Of a stretch of 64,000 nt of DNA, positions 11,121 through 21,583 are shown piece by piece. Each line of letters begins with the position of its first letter. The first letter of the stretch is position 1. Both the position numbers and the translations under genes were made by a program. A model generated the notes under the pieces. The model searched no databases, was not told the DNA's origin, and saw nothing but the letters and a program-made list of their open reading frames with translations. Source of the DNA: Drosophila miranda (taxonomy: Eukaryota > Arthropoda > Insecta > Diptera > Drosophilidae); assembly GCF_003369915.1 (NCBI RefSeq), contig NC_046674.1:15624001-15688000 (forward strand). The letters run 5' to 3'.

Positions 11121-11515
11121 CTAGGCCACCAGTCGGAACTTTGGATGATAGCCAGTCTCGTCGGCCGTGAAGCTAATCTCGTATTTCTTGCCATCAGGGG
11201 CCGACCAGCTGGTGGTGCCCGTCACAGAGATCGCGCCATCTTCCTCGGTGGCGCCGGGCTTTACAACGCCCTCCTCAGTCCGTGAGATGCCATTGCTGGT
11301 CTCGTAGCTAAAGTCCATTAAAGAAAGTCCACAATAAGCTGATTGACTCAAACACACCTCCCATGTAGCTATACCCACGAGAAGGAATACTTGTCCACGC
11401 CATTGTTCTCGCTCTCCAGCTTCAGGGTTTCCGCCTGGGCATCGTCTCCGGCTGGGAGGGCCAGGCAGACACCTGCAGTCAGCAATAAAATTAGACACGT
11501 AGAATGGGAAAGCAT
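11121..11515 (-). CDS. RR-1-like cuticle protein C with divergent C-terminus
   Basis: Exon 1 is 11515-11379 and exon 2 is 11307-11121, giving 107 residues. The donor is GTGGGT, which restores phase 2. Signal peptide MLSHSTCLILLLTAGVCLA. The RR part reads YETSNGISRTEEGVV, then TTSWSAPDGKKYEI and FTADETGYHPKFRLVA. The usual ending NGFQPxGAHLP is replaced by TGYHPKFRLVA, so the last part of the domain is altered. The APDG variant of the core also occurs in the genes at 16677-17095 and 27132-27511. It sits at the centre of the A1-B1-C-B2-A2 series. TATA box at 11577-11583. Confidence 0.88.
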
Positions 11516-11576
11516 TTTCAGTCACACTTCACACTTAGCTGCACTTTACTGAGCTGTTGATCGATTGCTCGGGCCC

Positions 11577-11583
11577 TTTTATA
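11577..11583 (-). promoter_or_regulatory. TATA box of cuticle gene C
   Basis: TATAAAA on the minus strand, 62 bases before the start codon. Confidence 0.7.
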
Positions 11584-12280
11584 CGGCGGCGGCGGATCGT
11601 CAGAACTTCTAGATAATGTCCTCATCGGCAAAAAATGCAAAATACTCGTACGAATAGTAATAAAAACAAAAGAAAGCGAATCAAGAATAATGAAAAAAAA
11701 TTCAATAAAACACATTTTAATTACAGATTAACACATTTCATACCCATCATCAGGGTGCAATCGGCTAGAGAGAGTATATGTAACAAATGCTCTTTACAAG
11801 CCTCTCCATTCTATGTCATCATCTCTGTATAATGTGTACATATTCTATTAAATAAATACCCCACTTAGGATATCTCATACATAAATCCACCAATAGAAGA
11901 TTATAACTAAGAACTTTAGAAACAAGGGTGTTCTCTAGTCGACAGTTTTTTATGTTAGCTTTTGCTATTGCTCGTCGTGCATTGTGTTTCTGCCATTGTC
12001 ATTTCTCATATTATCATCGAAAGACTGAATAGATGTTCATGTATTTTATTTAGTATTAAAATCAATTAGTAGTCAATCACCCGACCGTTCTCAGACGTTC
12101 TGAAACTCACTTCTTTCGCCACGACACTCGTACTATTATTTAGTAGCTTCAACATCAATTTATCATAGTGCAATATAAATAGTTTTGATCAAATAACTGA
12201 TCTATATTTTATACAGATCTATTCCTTTTCTAGATTTCCAATTGATTAAAAATAACCATTCTGTTAAGTTTAGGTACTCA
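11584..12280. other. AT-rich intergenic stretch
   Basis: No gene, no repeat family recognised. It includes the 3' flank of B2, which keeps only moderate similarity to the B1 3' flank. Confidence 0.55.
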
Positions 12281-12445
12281 GTTTTCTTTATTATTCAACA
12301 AATTCAAAAAAAAAAATGTGGGTCTTTTGCTTAGTTTTCTTTCCTTTAAAATAAGGATTCGAAAATCGGGGTTGAGGAAGTTTTTGTGGAAGGTAACAAG
12401 GGACTTGGATGGCTTTAAAGCTGCTTGCGATGGAAGCAACTCAAC

Positions 12446-12821
12446 TTAAACCTCAGGCGCCACGGGCAGATGAGCGCCCGAGGGCTGGAAACCGTTCTCA
12501 TCAGCGACGTAGGTGATCTCGTAGGTGACGCCATCATCAGCGACGAACTTGAAGGAGCCCTGGACTGCGAGGGCCTCCTGCTCGGTGCCGACGTTCTTCA
12601 GGAGACCCGATTGCTTGGCGGAAGTTCCGTCGCTGGTCTCGTATCTATCCAAATTGAGTCATAGTTAGAGCTGATCCTTGATGTTGATTTGTATTAAGGA
12701 CTTACGCATAGCTGAAGTTTTCGGGTCCAACATCCGACTCAGAGCGGACGATGGTCACATCATTGGCAGGAGCGGCAAGGGCCACGGCGAAGAGGGCAAC
12801 GAAGACAATGAGGAACTTCAT
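12446..12821 (-). CDS. Lcp65A-type RR-1 cuticle protein, copy B2
   Basis: Exon 1 is 12821-12706 and exon 2 is 12644-12446, 104 residues, same design as B1 including an identical intron. The stretch 12417-12936 matches 10147-10666 with only about three substitutions, whereas the sequence on either side is much less alike, which points to a recent conversion or duplication tract. TATA box at 12907-12913. Encodes a secreted chitin-binding cuticle protein. Confidence 0.93.
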
Positions 12822-12906
12822 GTTGATTGTTGGTTGTTGGTGGTTTTGGTCTGCGGTTCTCGAACAGATTGCGACGAATGGTACCAACTGATGGCTGCTC
12901 GAACCC

Positions 12907-12913
12907 TTTTATA
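12907..12913 (-). promoter_or_regulatory. TATA box of cuticle gene B2
   Basis: TATAAAA on the minus strand, same context as B1. Confidence 0.75.
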
Positions 12914-12939
12914 GTTCGCAAGCTCTTTGCGATTATTCA

Positions 12940-13268
12940 AATCGCTGCCGAACTGGTTAAACATGTCCAAAGCATAATGTAAAAAATGTGATATTGGTTT
13001 TGGGTTAGGGCTGAGTCGTTAATAGTCTAGTCTGATATACTATGTTTGCATAAAACCATTTCCCGCCATGACTTTGAGGCAGATGGTCCGCTGCTGTTGT
13101 GCTGCCAGGGCACTGTTTTAAATTGAATTCAATATACATGTATACAAAATCTGATTCAGTTTAAAAAGAAGGTGGTTATTTAGAGGTCTGTGCCTCATAA
13201 TTATAAACCAATTTGCACTTTAAAAAAAACAGCCTATAACAGAACCAAAAGAATTACTAAGCAGACTC
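12940..13268. other. intergenic stretch between B2 and the LINE tail
   Basis: AT-rich, no gene or recognised repeat. Confidence 0.5.
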
Positions 13269-14390
13269 TTTGTTTTTTTTTTTGTTTTTTTTTTTTTTTT
13301 TGTTTTTTTTTTTGTGAAAGTTAAATAACATTATTTAGTAACACTCCGTGATTTTTGTAAGAGCTTTAGTGGCTTTAGCGCTACATACTTTTAGAGCCAT
13401 ATCGCGATACATATATCGGGATATGCCCGTATGCGATATCAGAAAACCTTATAGACCAAAAGATAGTGTGAGCTAAGTGTCGTGTAAAAAGCGTTCAAGG
13501 TCCAGGAACCACGGAACTTAAGCTTGCCGCTCAAATCATAAGTTTTTCTTTTAGAAACATTTTTCCCGCAAAAACAGAAAACGTGCCTTGACGTGGTTCA
13601 ATAAACAATACGGTTATCAATAAATAAGATTCTTTGCTTTTGGGTCTGGATATCTAAACTAGAAATTCGTTGTCAGACAATGCTCTGCGAAAAGTGCCTA
13701 GCCAATTCATTTGTAAGACTTTTCTGAAAGTTATGAAGGGCAACCCCAAGTGTTGTAGCCTTGTGCTGAGAGCTGTACAGGAGCAGAACAGCTGTTCCAC
13801 CGTCTCCTCCTCTTCCTCGTCTCTACAGCTCCGGAAAAAATCATTACATGGGGCTCCCAGCCTGTTTGCGTGGGTGCCAATTTGCGTAATGTCTTTTGAG
13901 GGATCGTACGACTTGCTGCACCTTTTTCTGCCCAGCTTGCAGAGCTCAGAGGTGCCGACATTTTGGCCGACTTATTCGACATTGTGGCACAAGCTGCCAA
14001 ATATTTCGCTCTTTAATGATAAACCTACATATGGCCATGGACATACGAATGTCCTCTATGTCTTGGAGATCTGGGCAGCACGTCTGCTATGTCCTACTTT
14101 CAATGTCCTGGTCACCCGGAACCCAAAGAAGGCTGATAGAAAATTGCTGAGCCTTCTTGTAAAGAGATTTGCGGCAGTCTGCCGCATTGAGCGATTTGAT
14201 CGCAGCTCTGCTGTCTCTTTTGATGTTATTTCGATTTGCCACGAAGGTAAATACTTGAAGGCGGTTCAGAGCTTCCCATATTGCAATAACTTCCGCTTGG
14301 AAGAGGCTGCAATGGGCTGAGAGCCTGAAGGAGTGCCTTATGTTTAGCTGTTCTGAATCGATCCCACCACCAACCTTGTTGTACATTGAA
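13269..14390 (-). mobile_element. 5'-truncated LINE, LOA/R1-like, with RNase H and A-tail
   Basis: On the minus strand 14386-14087 encodes an RNase H domain piece: LFQAEVIAIWEAL, DSRAAIKSLNAADCRK and ISLLWVPGDQDIE, where families usually have WVPGHQDIEGNE. Downstream, in another frame (about 13890-13660), comes the C-terminal Cys-rich region typical of these LINEs: GTHANRLGAPCND, FRSCRDEEEEETVEQLFCSC and TRLQHLGLPF. The frame change and the lack of reverse transcriptase show a dead, 5'-truncated copy. The T-run on the plus strand at 13269-13313 would be its A-tail, with 13314-13660 the 3' UTR. Known: LOA-clade LINEs such as Bilbo of D. subobscura carry RNase H; the exact family here is an inference. 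Confidence 0.75.
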
Positions 14391-14555
14391 ATTGAATATA
14401 ATCATATGTTAGGTACTCATTATTTTCTTTAATATTCAACAATTGACTTGGACTTTCATCCTTTCGAACTGGATCGAGAAGACTAGATCGCTTTTGGGAT
14501 ATTTTTTGGGGATATTAACAGGGGATTGAATCAAAGTTGACTTCTGTGGATTAAC

Positions 14556-14921
14556 TTAAGCAACTGGCAGATGAGCGCCGGAGGGCTGGAAACCGTTCTC
14601 ATCGGCAACCCAGTTGACGGTGTAGGTCTGTCCATCATCGGCCACAAACTTGTACGAGCCACTGGAGACGATGCCTTCGTTCTCGGCTCCAATGTTCTTC
14701 AGCTGTCCCTCGGACTGGACGGATGTTCCATCACTGGTCTCGTAGCTATCCAAATAGGTAAAGATTAGAGTCGATCCTTGATGCTGAACTTCTTGAATAA
14801 CTTACGCGTTGCTGAAGCTCTCGGGTCCGACTTCGGAAACCTGGCGGAGGACGGTCACATCATCGGCAGGAGCGGCAAGGGCCACGGCGAAGAGGGCAAC
14901 GAAGACAATGAGGAACTTCAT
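14556..14921 (-). CDS. Lcp65A-type RR-1 cuticle protein, copy A2
   Basis: Exon 1 is 14921-14806 and exon 2 is 14745-14556, 101 residues, same splice sites as A1. Coding sequence appears identical to A1; upstream sequence stays similar to about 15094, with a handful of substitutions. The LINE remnant lies about 170 bases past the stop codon and is complete to its A-tail here, unlike at A1, so this is probably the parental locus. TATA box at 14992-14998. Confidence 0.93.
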
Positions 14922-14991
14922 GGTGATTGTTGGTTGTTTGCTGTTTGGTCTTCGGTTCTCGAATGATACTCAACTATGGCTAGGTCTGCTC

Positions 14992-14998
14992 TTTTATA
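14992..14998 (-). promoter_or_regulatory. TATA box of cuticle gene A2
   Basis: TATAAAA on the minus strand, conserved with A1. Confidence 0.75.
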
Positions 14999-15094
14999 GA
15001 GATAAATATGTTGCTATTATTTAATATGCGGCAGCGGAACTAGTCAAACACGTACCAAACATAATAGATTTGATCTACCAAGAGAGCTGAATAC

Positions 15095-16201
15095 TTGGGG
15101 TAAATGCAAGCCAAGCTGTGCTTTTGGTCTCCATTCTCAGTGGGCGAGAGGGCATCTGCATTCAAGAGATTAATATAATATATACTATATTATATTTTAT
15201 ATAATAATAATGAAGAAAGTTAGGTATCCTTTTATCAAGAACACCTTACACTTGTGTAAAGAATTTGAAATTTTCTTCGGTAGGAGGGTGTACCCCTGAT
15301 AAGGAATTCAAAAAAAACTTTCAATTATAGTGTAAAAAGATGAACATTCCAGCCTGCAGAACATTCGAACCCACACAATTCCGGGCAGCCGCATAAGGGA
15401 AAAGCGTGCAAAATGTAAGCGGCTGGTCAGCAGAAGTTCCATGATAATAGATATGTAAATTGATCACACATTTATGCAGATCATACTCAACCCGCAATTG
15501 GGCATGGCAACTACATACGTCAGCGGCAGCATCATTGAATGAAGAAGCAGAAGTCAGTACGAGCGATTGATCGGATCGGCATCGGAATCGGCTTATCCCA
15601 AACTAGTTTGATCATTGTCACTTTTTATTTCATGCATATTAATGCGATTGTTGGTTGGACTGTGTGGTGTGTGCTTTGTGTGTGTATTTCTGGCTGGCAT
15701 CTTCCAAATTTCATTAGCACCGCATGAAATTTAAATCAGCGCCAGAAATTAACCTTCAGAAACTTCGTTTTCATTCGTGGCCAGATCGCTCGCACATATT
15801 TCCATATGCGCGGCTTTAATTATGTATTAATTACAAAGAAAACAACAACCCAAACAAGTTTCAACGTGCCAAAAATTTGCAAATTTCAGCCATACGAAGG
15901 TCATCCGGACGAGACAACGATGCCTGCTAGCCTATGTCCAACGGGGCGTATGGAGAATATAGGGAGAAACATATCAAAGCCATACAGAAGCCCAAAGCTT
16001 CTTTTGTGTCTTACTTTTCTTTTCATTATGCTCCAAACATGTTATGGATATTATTCCACACAAAAAGAAAACGAATCTTAAGATTTGCATAGCATTCACA
16101 TTGATCCGGGTTGAAGAAACGCTGATCATTTTAAGAACTTCTTTGATCCAGTTTCTTCACTGACATTGACGTCATAAAACCTTAAAATTAATGTTCAGGC
16201 A
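15095..16201. other. intergenic stretch
   Basis: AT-rich with a TATAATATA-type palindromic patch near 15173-15212. A 91-codon open frame at 15806-16081 has no recognisable similarity and is not called. No gene seen. Confidence 0.5.
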
Positions 16202-16521
16202 GGCTCCGTTTTTCGTTTTCGTTTAAAGGTTCTCCAGTTTTCACATATTTTTGCTTTTTGCACCAAAACGAAAAATGTTGTTGCCCTGGCCAATTTTTTT
16301 CGAGCCAAATTTGAAAAAAGCTAAAGTTAAATTACAATGATATAGGTATCAAGTTTATGTTAATGCATCAATAAGTCGTCTATTTTTTTCCTTTTGCAAT
16401 TAAGGTTCGTTTCGTTGTATAAAATGCCGTTTACGAAATGAAAAGTAAACGGCATTTTATTCAACGAAAATTTCTTCGTTTTGAAAACGAATAAATCTTG
16501 TGGAATGCGAAAACGGGAGCC
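16202..16521. mobile_element. candidate foldback/MITE element of about 320 bases
   Basis: The ends are inverted repeats: GGCTCCGTTTTTCG at 16202-16215 and CGAAAACGGGAGCC at 16508-16521 (12 of 14 match). Inside is a hairpin with 22-base arms at 16413-16434 and 16445-16466 (21 of 22 match, 10-base loop). I saw no clear target-site duplication and no coding capacity. Confidence 0.45.
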
Positions 16522-16676
16522 CCAATTTATGTGTATTCAAAAGTAAATCGGAAAACTTTTGTGAATGTGAAAAACTGAGCTTATTACATACATATTATTA
16601 GGATATTTATATATTTTACAAAAAAAAAACAAATACTGTTTAAGCTTAGGCCACAAAATGTGCCACATTTAGCATT

Positions 16677-17095
16677 TTAATTGTGGGGCAGATGGTCGCC
16701 CTGGGGCTGGAAGCCATTCTCATCGGCAATGTAGTGGAGGGTGTAGGTCTGGCCATCGGGCGCCACCCAGCTGACGGATCCCCGCACGCTGAGAGCTTCA
16801 TGATCGGTGCCGGCGTTCTTCAGCTCAGCCTGCTCCTGGCGTGTAACACCATCGCTGGTCTCATAGCTGAAATCAGGGAGGAAAAAGGGATGTAAGAAAA
16901 TCTATTCCAGGTGTTCTCCATCCATGGAGTGTCTTCTCAAAACTCTCACCCAAAGTTGTAGCCATCGGTGCCAATGTTGTCGTTGTCGTAGCGAAGAATT
17001 GTGGCCTGTTTCGAGTCATCCAAGGGAGCTGCACTGACCGAGGCCGCAAGGACAAAAGCGCACACTGCCAGGACACAAACTTTGATGGACTGCAT
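16677..17095 (-). CDS. RR-1 cuticle protein (65A cluster, gene D)
   Basis: Exon 1 is 17095-16950 and exon 2 is 16866-16677 (phase 2), 111 residues. Signal peptide MQSIKVCVLAVCAFVLAA; then ATILRYDNDNIGTDGYNFG. RR part: YETSDGVTRQEQAELKNAG, SVSWVAPDGQTYTLHY and [16 protein letters not shown]. The APDG core groups it with the genes at 19563 and 27132 rather than with A and B. TATA box at 17235-17242, giving a leader of about 110 bases. I cannot choose between the Cpr65A letters by eye. Confidence 0.9.
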
Positions 17096-19562
17096 GTTTA
17101 TTTTTGTATATTGTTTGTTTGACTTTTAAAAATATCCTTTGTGGAGTTTTGACTTAGGTTTGCACTGCACGCTCCGGTAGTTATCACAATTAGGTGCTAA
17201 CGAGTTGTGTGTTGCCCTGTAATGAGTGTTGAGCTATTTATAACAGCACGACCAGCTCCAAGTGCTTCCCAGACACCACACACACACACATATATATATA
17301 GACAGAGAGCCGGCGATCCGTGAAGAAACCCCACAAAAGACTCGTAGAGAGGTGGCCCCTAACAAACACCTAATAATCCACCCATACGCATATAATTGAA
17401 GGCAAGCGAATGTGTACGAGTGTGCTGGAGAGTGTCTTAAGCTTTTAATTGAACAAGACACAAAAAAATACGAGTATAAAACCCATTAGGCATTTGATGT
17501 GCGCTCAAATCTCATCTCAATTGCTTCGCCACGGGAGCTGGAAGCAACAAATGGAGATGGAGAGTTAAGATGGAGATCGGAGATGGATATGGCGATAGCG
17601 ATGGCGATGAAGATGGGGGATGATGGGGCAAGTGATAATGAAATGTGTGGGCCTCTTCACAAATATTTGGCCAATGCGCGTGTTTGTCTATAAGTACAAT
17701 ACACACAGACACAAAGACACACACACACACAAGCCACACATTTCGTACGATATATGTGGCAATAGGTCAATGGCTATGTTTGTACTTATAAACAAATTGT
17801 TATGAAAAAATAAGCCACAAAAAACGAGCAAGGAAGTCTTGTATTGGAAGACGAAACATTAGATACCCTTTGTTATGAAATTGGTATAGATTTCCATCGA
17901 AATTTGATAGAATTTGTCGCTGTTTGAAAGGAAAAACTACTTACGAACAATTATACAAATTAAAACTATAAGATATAGTATTTATAGTATAGTATAATGA
18001 GACATCAGTGCATATGGACTACAACAGGTAATTTCTAATGGAATTATTTCTTAAAGTACAAAAATTTAATCGCAAAAAGTCTTGCTTTTCAACCGATTGT
18101 TTCTTTGGAAGCTTTAGAATCAAATTTATTATTAAAATTAGAAAATAATTGAAATCATGTTTGTTTAAATCATATATCCCCTTTTATGCTGTAAAGCATA
18201 ATACCCTTTGCAGTCGTATGCCAGGGTAAAAATTAAGTTGTATCAAAGGAATTAAAAGATAATAATCTCAACTATTAAGCAGTAAGGAAGTGTGGATAAC
18301 ATAGCTACCCATGAAAAACAAATAACATCCAAAGAACAGGAAAAGACCCAACATGAAGTTGGGTTCATAGACCCTGAATTTACCAAGAATTTCATTAACT
18401 AAAACTTTAAATTGGATACCTCCCATTTAATTTAATAATATTTAAATTACTTAAGTGCAGATTTTAGTTGTTGGATAAGCATTTCCGACCTGACACAACT
18501 GCTGCTGAATGCTGACATAATTCACGATTAAGGCTGGGCGTTTTAACCTCCAAAGATATTTCAACGAAACGAAACGATACGAAAAACCTCAACAGCTGCA
18601 TTTGCTGTTCAAGTGAAGATGCGGCACGAGAGATTGAAGATTACGCGGCTTCATCATCGCCCATCACAATCACCAGCATCGTCACTGCCTCAGTGCCTCA
18701 GCGCCTCAGCGCCCCAGCATCGAAGCTTTAGCATCAACGTCAGCATCGGCCTGTGTGTTGGTTGATGACCTTAGTCAATAAAATGAAAAACGATTTTTTA
18801 CCAGTTAAGCAGAAGCGGCAACAACAGCCAATATCTGACACTTTCAGTTCAGTGTCTGCGGTCGTGCTATGCCCTACAATAACCCATCGGGCGTATGAGT
18901 AATGCGATTGCAGGTCATTTGTCGAGGCGCTGCCACCCCCAAACAGTGGACCCACACACTCGTCAATCATCTGAAGTGACATGTCTAGGCTGAGACAGGA
19001 CTGATTATTTCATATTTAGCGATTGATAAAAGAGGAGAGGCTACTCAATAGCCCAACAATAACAAGGGTCTCCCGGGACTGCAAGTTCTCACTTTCGTTG
19101 CCAGCATTGTGTCTTCTTTAATTGTTGCTGGATTTTTTTATGTTTTTTGGCAACCTTTGTTGGGTGTTTATTGAACCGGTTCGGTCAGCTCCCAGACTGA
19201 AGCTACTCTGTTACGGCATACCCGTGCTCCCCATATCCAAGACATACTCTGACGGAGGAAGACAGGGACAGGGGCAGTGGCTGTGCAAACTGGTTTCGAA
19301 GATACTCGTATAGATGTATATGCTAATTCCATGCTTAGAATACAATTCAATTTCGATGGGTGAAAATTTATGCCCGAACAGCACTCCACCGTCTATCCGT
19401 CGTCGGTAGTATACAGACGAACTCATGTGTCTATATGTTATTTTATATTTAATTTCTATTGTGTCTTCTCTCCTCCTCTCCTGCTGCTCTTCTGCTCCTT
19501 CTGCTACATATTTGGTGATTTAATTTGTTTCACAAAGTCCAATGCTATCACGTGATCAGTGT
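17096..19562. other. intergenic stretch with microsatellites
   Basis: Holds the promoter of gene D (TATA 17235-17242), a CA/TA repeat at 17276-17300, a GATGG-rich patch at 17550-17625 and a CA repeat at 17698-17732. The remainder is AT-rich; GCCTCAGC repeats occur near 18690-18715. No gene seen. Confidence 0.55.
17235..17242 (-). promoter_or_regulatory. TATA box of cuticle gene D
   Basis: TATAAATA on the minus strand. Confidence 0.7.
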
Positions 19563-19991
19563 TCAGGCCGTGCGAGTGGCTTCCAACTGTGGCAAATGCT
19601 CGCCCTGCGGCTGGAAACCGTTCTCATCAGCCAGATAGTTGAGTTTATAGTGCTCACCATCGGGTCCCACCCAATTGACGCTGCCTTGGACGGCAATGGC
19701 CTCCAACGGCGTACCGGGATGCTTCAGAGTGGCTGTCTCCTGCCGCGATATACCATCGCTCGTCTCGAACCTGTGGGAAAACGATATACATATCTTTGAG
19801 TACTTTTCCGATCAAGATCCACAGCCAAATACTTACGAGAAGGCATAGCCGTCGCCATCCACTTTCTCATTCTCGTATTTCAATATCTGTGCCGCATTGG
19901 AACCATCGCTGGCCGCATCTGCATCCGAGAAGCACAGACAGAGGCACAGGCAGAAGCCGGCCAGGATGGGGATCAACGTTTGTCTGGCCAT
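19563..19991 (-). CDS. RR-1 cuticle protein (65A cluster, gene E)
   Basis: Exon 1 is 19991-19837 and exon 2 is 19770-19563, giving 120 residues with the usual central phase-2 intron (66 bases). The signal peptide is long and Cys/Leu-rich (MARQTLIPILAGFCLCLC). RR part: FETSDGISRQETATLKHPG, SVNWVGPDGEHYKLNYLADE and NGFQPQGEHLPQLEATRTA. Secreted chitin-binding product expected. No convincing TATA box upstream. Confidence 0.9.
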
Positions 19992-21008
19992 CTATCTGTC
20001 GTACCGTACCTGTCCTGTGCCGATCCGCGCATGCGACTAACTCGAGTTGCGCAAAGTCTGTACAATATATCCATGTCCCCCAATCCCAATCATTGATACT
20101 AAGTCGAACTTTGAGGCTAATTAACGGCCAAAAGCGCGGCGAGTGTGTAATAAAATTGCGAACAGCCACCAAATGACTCGAAAACAAAGCAAACGAAAAA
20201 AGTGCCACCAAAAACCCCAAATCAAGTCCAAATGAAATTGAAAGCAGCCACATTGCGAAGACGTTCGAAAAAGTTCAAATGGTGTTGTGTTCGCCTTAAC
20301 CCTCTAAAACCAAAGTGTACCTCTAGGCGTTGTCTGTCATTTGAAAGCAGCAGCTGTTTTGAATATGCCTTGAAATATATGGCGGAATGGACTGGGAAGG
20401 ATAGGCTCAGAGTGGATAATCGACATGGAAATGAGGATACAAGGGACTAACATTTCAGGGAGCTATTCCTTTAGCTTGAGCTGGAAGATCTGCACTTTTC
20501 TGATAAACGAAGAAACTATTTTTCTTGGATGAGTCCAAGTCGAATGATAATTGATATTATAAATAATATATACTTTTGGCTTTGCATTTCACTTGCACTT
20601 GAGCTAAATTCAAGCTGTGACCCAATTATTGCACCATTCATCGGACTGTTTCTAGGCAAAGTAACGCAACTCATGGCTCGGGCCTGGGCTTGGGCTTGGG
20701 CTGGGCACTTTGTGTGTTTAATTTGTATAAAACAAATGAAGTCTATGTACCTTTTGCTTGTCGCTGAGCAATCAATCAATCGCCAAACAAGCAGTCACCT
20801 GGTTAGGTAACCGCGGCGCCGCTAAGACTCTGACTTTGGGTCAAAGGAAAGAAATGAGAAACGGGTTTCTCTTGGTCTTGCACTTACTCTTTCAATTTCG
20901 GCTTTGGGTTTCAGTTTCAGTTTCGGTTTCTCTGGTAATTACACGCACTACATTACATTACATTGCCAAAGGAGTCGTCGCCAGTCGAAAATCGCGAGTC
21001 GATGCTGC
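19992..21008. other. intergenic divergence zone between minus- and plus-strand cuticle genes
   Basis: Strand of the cluster switches here. Short GGGCTTGGGCTT repeat near 20688-20705. No gene seen. Confidence 0.55.
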
Positions 21009-21014
21009 TATAAA
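21009..21014 (+). promoter_or_regulatory. TATA box of cuticle gene F
   Basis: TATAAA, 119 bases before the start codon; a CACAG repeat (21068-21092) lies in the leader. Confidence 0.7.
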
Positions 21015-21132
21015 TTGGCCACTCGATATTCGAATTGCATGCATTAACTGCAAGCTCCTCGAACACACAGCACAGCACAGCACAGCACAGCACCCAAGCC
21101 TAGTCCCAGCCAAAAACTCCGACTCCAGCAAG

Positions 21133-21583
21133 ATGAAGTTCACCATTGCCTTCTCCGTCGCCTGCCTGTTGGCCACCGCTTTGGCTGCTCCTCCAGCCAG
21201 CCAGCAGGAGGCGCAGGTGCTGCGCTTCGACTCGGATGTTCAGCCCGAGGGCTACAACTTCGCGTAAGTGTTTGCCTTTATTAAGCAAAGTACCTCTCAC
21301 TCTCCAATCACCCAATCCCCCAATCCCCCAACCGACTTGTCACTGTGTCAAGGTCGTAACACTTACTGGTTTTTTCTCTTATTTCAGCGTGGAGACCAGC
21401 GATGGCAAGAGGCACCAGGAGGAGGGAGAGCTGAAGGACGTGGGCACCGACCACGAGGCGCTTGTGGTGCGCGGCTCCTACTCCTATGTTGGAGACGATG
21501 GACAGACCTACGCCATCACCTATCTAGCCGATAAGTACGGCTTCCAGCCAGAGGGCGCACATCTGCCCCGTGCCGTTCAGTAA
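21133..21583 (+). CDS. Lcp65A-type RR-1 cuticle protein (gene F)
   Basis: Exon 1 is 21133-21263 and exon 2 is 21388-21583, 108 residues, phase-2 junction (Ala-Val). Signal peptide MKFTIAFSVACLLATALAA. RR part: [35 protein letters not shown] and [15 protein letters not shown]. The usual ADENGF is ADKYGF here. Its intron (124 bases) is about twice as long as in the neighbours. AATAAA at 21690-21695. Similar to the larval LCP5/LCP8-like members of the 65A family by recollection. Confidence 0.92.

Noticed and set aside
12425-12664. Open frame of 79 codons antisense to cuticle gene B2 (with matching frames opposite B1, A1 and A2)
   Set aside because: It mirrors the coding strand codon pattern and is conserved only because the sense genes are; no domain, start context or promoter.
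13670-14320. Plus-strand frame of 216 codons
   Set aside because: It is the complement of the LINE RNase H and C-terminal regions on the minus strand.
15806-16081. Frame of 91 codons with a hydrophobic stretch near its end
   Set aside because: No promoter, no similarity I can recognise and no repeat of it in the cluster; chance likely.
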